NCBI GenBank assembly: GCA_017893485.1
Contig: CM030362.1
Location: 259,956,255 to 260,020,254 of the forward strand
Length of the DNA: 64,000 nt
Reading direction: 5' to 3'
Source of the DNA: Hemerocallis citrina
Lineage: Eukaryota > Streptophyta > Magnoliopsida > Asparagales > Asphodelaceae
Below are positions 39,901 through 45,900 of the stretch, one piece after another. How positions within the stretch are numbered: position 1 is the stretch's first letter; every line of letters begins with the position of its first letter. The position numbers were made by a program, and so were the translations under genes. The notes below the pieces were generated by a model. It was not told the origin of the DNA. It did no database searches and saw only the letters and a program-made list of their open reading frames with translations.

Positions 39901-42900
39901 TTTGAACCTTATTGTACCTCGGTTGTCTGCTTCAATCTTCAACCTGACAACAAGATCTTCTAAGGATATTTCCTTCTTTTTGTGCTTGAGGTAATACCTG
40001 AAGTCTTTCCATGATGGTGGCAACTTTCCAATGATTGCTTCCACTAGAAAGGATTCGCCAACCTTATGGCCTTCGGCTTCCATCTCGTGAATGATGATTT
40101 GAAGCTCCTGCATCTGGACAGTGACGGACTTAGAGTCCACCATTTTGTAGTCCATAAATTTATCCACGATAAATTTCTTCAAGCTGGCATTCTCAGTCTT
40201 GTATTTGTAGGCCAGAGCAGTCCACAAAGTTTTTGCAGTAGTGATTGGACAATATATCTTGTACAGAACTTCATCCAAACAGTTAAGGATGTAGTTCCGG
40301 CAAAGAAAGTCCGAATGCCTCCACGCATCCACTGCTACAAATGTCTCCTTGTGAGTTTCAGGAGTCTGCCCCTCAGCGGGCTTAGGTTCTTCCTCCTCGA
40401 GGAACCTATCCAACCCGAGGGTTGTAAGATAGAAGAACATTTTGCTCTGCCAAGTCTTGAAGTCAGCCCCTTTGAAATTCTCGGGCTTGTTATGCAAACT
40501 GTTAACCATTTTCGGGGGTTCTGGTTTGGTAGTCATATTCTTGTCTACAGAAGAAAAAAAAAAAAGAATAAATTTAACGTCTTAAGTTGTTACAACTTAT
40601 GTAGACAAAATTAATTTTTTAATGTAAAATTAAAAACAACAAATTAAATTTCTACTCAAATTTAATTGTACTTATACTGTTATGAAAACAGTATAATTCA
40701 CTATCAGCAAAGAACAAAAGGAAGATACTGAATCTTCAATTCGAACCTTGATAAATGTGAATTAAAGGAACTGTTTCGCAAACAGTGTATATCACTGTAC
40801 ACAAAGCACAGAAAGAAGATATGTTATCTTCAATTCCGACCTTGAGTATGGTGAAGGAAGAAATAAAAACAGACTGAGGCTTGTCGAAGCAATGTCCTTA
40901 AGACGTTAATTTCTGCCTCTGCAACGGTGTACACAGGTTATTACGGCAGTCGTCTCCCAAGATACAACAGTCAGAACTCCATTAACTTACACTAGAATAA
41001 TGGAGGCTCGGGCGAGATCAGATATGATGACAGTGTATGTGATATGCTATGTTGATAAAGGAGATAGGGAACTATGAAAATGGGATCCGGATTTGATCAG
41101 AATCCTATCCTATTTATAGGCCTAATCCTGTGGCAGTTGCTGCAACTGTTCAGACACAACTGTCCCGACAGTTGCAACTGCCCGTATCAGATCAGAACTG
41201 ACGGCAGTTGCTGCAACAGTTGTTGCAACTGTTCTTCAGACAAAACTGTTGCAACTGCCCGTATCCAGCTCAAAACAGAGCTGAATTTCTGCAAAAAAAA
41301 TAAGTTTACTGAAAGCCAAAGCCAAAGCCAAAGCCAAAGCCAAAGCCAAAGCCAAAGCCCAGGCCCAGGCCCAGGCCCGAGCCCGAGCCCGAGCCCGTGC
41401 CCGTGTCCGGGTCCGGGTCCGGTCCGGTCCGGCCCGGCCCGGCCGGGCCGGGCGGGCGCGCGCGTGTGTTCCACACCGACCCCCAAGTTGGGTGTGTTCT
41501 CCCTCCGGAGAAAATATTCGTACCCCTAAGGGCACAACCCTTTGGCTCAGTTTTTAACTTATAACTCCATTTGCTTTTTTGCTCCTTACCGATATGGGAC
41601 TAAGTTTAGATGTCACATATCAAGCAAAAGTTCAATTCTTCATTTCAACAAGCTAACTTTGGAGGCGAATATTTCATTCATTTGAAATCGGTTTTGGACA
41701 TGTGAGTACATCATTTTGTACGTCTTGATGAGTACAATATGATGGAATCGATTTCCAACAGTCACTACCTCCTTGAATATCACCTTCAGTGCTACCATGT
41801 GTCCACTATGATTCAATATCAGATCGGTTAGGGTTAAACATGGGTACACAAGGGTTTTATGAATTTGGGAGAATTCAATGGAGAGAGAAACCTTATTCTG
41901 CTCATAAATTTTGCTGAAACTGCCTGGAGGATGAATTTTCCGATATCAAAGTCATCGAACCACCATTTGTCTTCCTTCTTTTAAGCATTCATAATATAAA
42001 AAAAACAAGAAGAAGAATGTGCCCTCTCATTCGGATCTTCCTTCTTCATCTCGTGCATGTTGAGTCAGGGTTTGGATCAGGTATTCGGGGTGGGGATTTA
42101 TAATTGTGGAAGGGAAGAAGAACGAGGAGTAATGCGGACGGTCTGTCATCTTTTGTCTATTTGGAAAATAGATCAAGCAATTGGACTTGGGTGTGCCTTC
42201 TTCATCTATCGAGGAGGATAGGCAGCTAGTTTTAACCAAATTGCTAAATCTCAATAACCCAATTATTAAATCTCAATCACACTTTACCTCTCACGTGCTA
42301 CCTATCTAGCTAATATATCAAAACTGACTTCAAGACCCTATAAATTCAACATGTATCCATTTTTGAAAAACCAAAAATAGTATCCAGGTTTATAAATAAA
42401 TCCAGATTAAAAACCATCTAAATCCTCAGTTAAAAATAAACTCTCAAACTATATTTCATGATTTTAAATTAATTATATATATATATATTACAACTTTGTA
42501 AAAATTATACGATTAAAATGGTTTTTTAAAGAAAATTTTTAAACGATCTTATCTAAGCAATTTTTAAAAAATTGCTTAACAAAAAATCATTTTATAATTT
42601 TTTTTTATAATTTTTTTAAAATATGTAATATTTAGGTAACGTTCTTTTCCATAACTTAAATCTGCATTGTTAGTTTGAAATATTCTGTTAAAATTGAATT
42701 GTGAAATGACCTAAATGCTCATCAAACCCACCACCACCACCACTTCCAGCAGCATCAGTCACTGCCTTACCAATCATCAAATGAACCAATCTTACAGTCT
42801 CTTTCTCCTTAAAAAAACATATCCATCCATCCATCTAACCTCTCCATCTCCTTCCTGCATCCTGGCCCCTTCGCTCCAACCACCTACCTATAAAACCCAT

Positions 42901-45900
42901 CACCACAAGAACAAAAAGAACACGAGCAAGTATCGTCGCATTTTGTTTTTGTTGGAATGGAGAGGCAAAATAGGCCCATCAACTCTTTCACATTGGCGTT
43001 GGCACTGGCAAAGTTATTATGGGGAAGTGGGTGTTTGTTGCGATGAATTCACATTGGTAGCAATGGGGAGAGAATGAGATGATGAAGTTTAAGTGGTGAG
43101 AGGCAGTTGAAGAAAGAGAAAAGGGGCATATACACCATTTCACAATTCAATTTCAACATAATATTTTAAAATTAATGGTGGAAGGGGTTTAAGTTAGGAA
43201 AAATAACGTTAGAGGGTTTGTTGATTTAATCAGTAAATGCTAGGGGGTTTGTTGATTCCCCCCCCCCCCCTATATATAAGATAAATTAAAACTATAATTA
43301 AAACTATAAAAGTTTGTTCGTAACTCAGGTTTAAATGGTTATTTATCGGTACTTTTTTGAAAGGAAAAAAAAGGATAATTTTTCAGGGTTTCAAAAAAAG
43401 GACATATGTAGAATGTATAGGATGATAAAGTCAATTTTGATATAGTAGTTAGGTAGTACATGCATGCAAATGAGAGGTGTTAAGAATTGGGTGGTTGAGA
43501 ATCAGTAATTAAGTAAATGCCATCTGCCTTTACTCCTCAAAAGATGAAAAAGGTACTCCCAAGTTCCAACAATTTCGCCCTTTTTTTAAAAAACAAAAAA
43601 TGGCACAATGACAACATTCCTTGGTTCCTCCTTGTTCTCCATCCCTCACCCAATTATAAACTCCTTTGAATATTGTGGATTTAGGGCTGAAAACTGCTTC
43701 CGGAATGGAAACAAGGAGATTAGGGGAGGTATTGGAAGTAGTGCATGGAAGCAGGGGCAGATCCAGAATTGGAAAGTGAGGGGGGCAGGTAAAAAAAATT
43801 TGGTAGGTTGGATTGGACGGGATAGGGTTTGGAGGACGAGCAGATGGTCAATAGTTCGGAATTTTTTTCCCAAAATGGCACACTTTTCAAAACAAATACC
43901 CAGAATGACCCACTTTCCAAAGTAATTTTCGTAATTTTCGTATCGCAATCAGGCAATGAAGCAATATCTGAACCTAACAAGGGAGCCACCCATTCCATTT
44001 GAACATGGTATCTAGGAAATTACTTTACTTAGATACAGAGATGAAATAATCTAAACAACAGATAGCCTATTCATTCATAAGAAGGTGAGATAAACACTAC
44101 TATTGTAACAAGCCTAACATCAGTAGGCATTTGATTTACAATCAATCCGGCCTTCTGATTCTTGTGAATGTTCAGAAAAATATCAGTGTCTTATTACTTC
44201 CAATTCCTAAAATTGATCAAGACCCAAATGTGACATTTCAGAGATACTGATAACTAAAGCATGAAATCAAATCAGCACAATTCAGAGATTATTTCCCTGA
44301 AAATATATTTTGAGTATAATTATAAACTATTCAACAATCAATAAAATATTCAAGATGATGCTATGTAAATCGAACAATAACTGGTTCTTCAACATTTCGA
44401 GTGATTGAGCATAGATCTCCAAATCAAAATCAAGAAGTAGAGAGAAAGAGGGAGAAAGAGAGTACCAGTGATGAGTCATGAGAGAAAAAATTGTGAGGAG
44501 AGAGAGAGTGAGGACTGAGGAGTCGTTGGGTCCGCCCCTGGTTTCATCGACTACTCGACTTCGTCGCTAGGGTTTGGGTTTTTTTTTTTAATAGATGAAG
44601 GAAAACAGGAAGAAGAGAAAATTGATTGGCAGGGAGGGTTTGGATTGGAACCAGGGTTGGAAAGTTGGGCTTGGGCCAAAATATAAATGGAGGTGAGCTT
44701 TAAAATATTTTTTTTTTTGGGGGGGGGGGGGGGGGGGGATGTAGCATACCACAGCCCCGTGGATCCGCCCCTGCATGGAAGGTTGGGACTTGGGATGTCT
44801 AGGTGGTGGTGTGTGGCTGGCTTGGTTCAGGCAGAACAGAGAGCAACAGATAGAGTGGAATGAGATGGGGAGGGAGGAGGAAATGAGGGGCGATTTGGTG
44901 AAATTAAGGGTTGAAAATATTCTGGAGGGTCAGAGTGGTAGTAGTAGAGGAGGTGGCCATGGTGGTGGTGATTTGGTTGGCCAAGAGAGAGAGAAGATGG
45001 AGCTGGATATGTAGTGAAAAAGGAGAAAAAGGGAGATAAGTCGCCGGGTTTATCAAATGCAGCCTTGATTCCCATTGGGCCTCACGATGGTGGGTGAACT
45101 TCTAATCCCATGTGTGGCCCAAAACACACACATCTCGAATGCATGACACTAGTTTCTGTGCACTAATTTAAAGCAATTGAGTCGCTATGATTTACTCCCC
45201 CATTTTATATGTTATTGCTCACCTCTTTACTTGTAGGTTTACATGCTTTTGTACGATATTGCTTTAGTATCATATTTCTACATACATAGTTACTTCTAGA
45301 TTTTCCATGACACGACTCAATAAATTTTACTCAATTATACTCTCACGAGTGTACAGGGTTTTACCTAGGATATGTGAAGTATTACACTATTATTGATGTA
45401 TGGTGTAGACATGTTACATGCAGTCACTAATCATATATTAATCATATATTCAAAAAACGTACTTGCAATTATAGATGAAAAAACTCCTTCAAAGAAATCA
45501 TACATGAAGAAAACAGAACATTGAGACATAAGGATATGATGCTATCTGATCTGAACAAAAATCATTAATACTGTACATTTATAATAATAAAAAACATTTA
45601 TCAATAACATGTTGATCTAAACAAACAATCAGGGCCGGCCCTAAACACATGCGACTTGTGCAACCGCACAGGGGCTATAAATCAGAAAGGCCCTCCTCGT
45701 TATATTGTCTATATATATCTAACATCCAAACGGCTACAATAGTCTAAATAAACGTTAGTTAGGATTTCACTACAAATAAAAAAGGCCATGGTCAGAGAAG
45801 TTTGAAAAAAGTAAAATACTAATGACTTCAAAACCAAAATAAAGTAAAATTAGCCTTAGAATATGTAAAGAATACCCAATATTTTCTTCCCACACAAGGC

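Larger units (their letters stand above)
34825..41760 (-). mobile_element. Intact, very young Ty1-copia retrotransposon, TSD GTCAC
   Basis: GTCAC at 34820-34824 and 41761-41765. LTRs 34825-35991 (1167 bp) and 40588-41760 (1173 bp) read TGTTACAAC...TTTCCAACA in plus. By eye they differ only in a hexanucleotide microsatellite. The polypurine tract on minus (GTGGGGGAT) touches the 3' LTR. One uninterrupted polyprotein lies inside. Its orientation matches the host gene. By sequence alone this is a candidate active element. No tRNA-iMet primer-binding site follows the 5' LTR. Confidence 0.96.

Noticed and set aside
42715..43077. 120-aa Thr/Ser-rich plus-strand frame
   Set aside because: Low-complexity start, no homology pattern, antisense in an intron.
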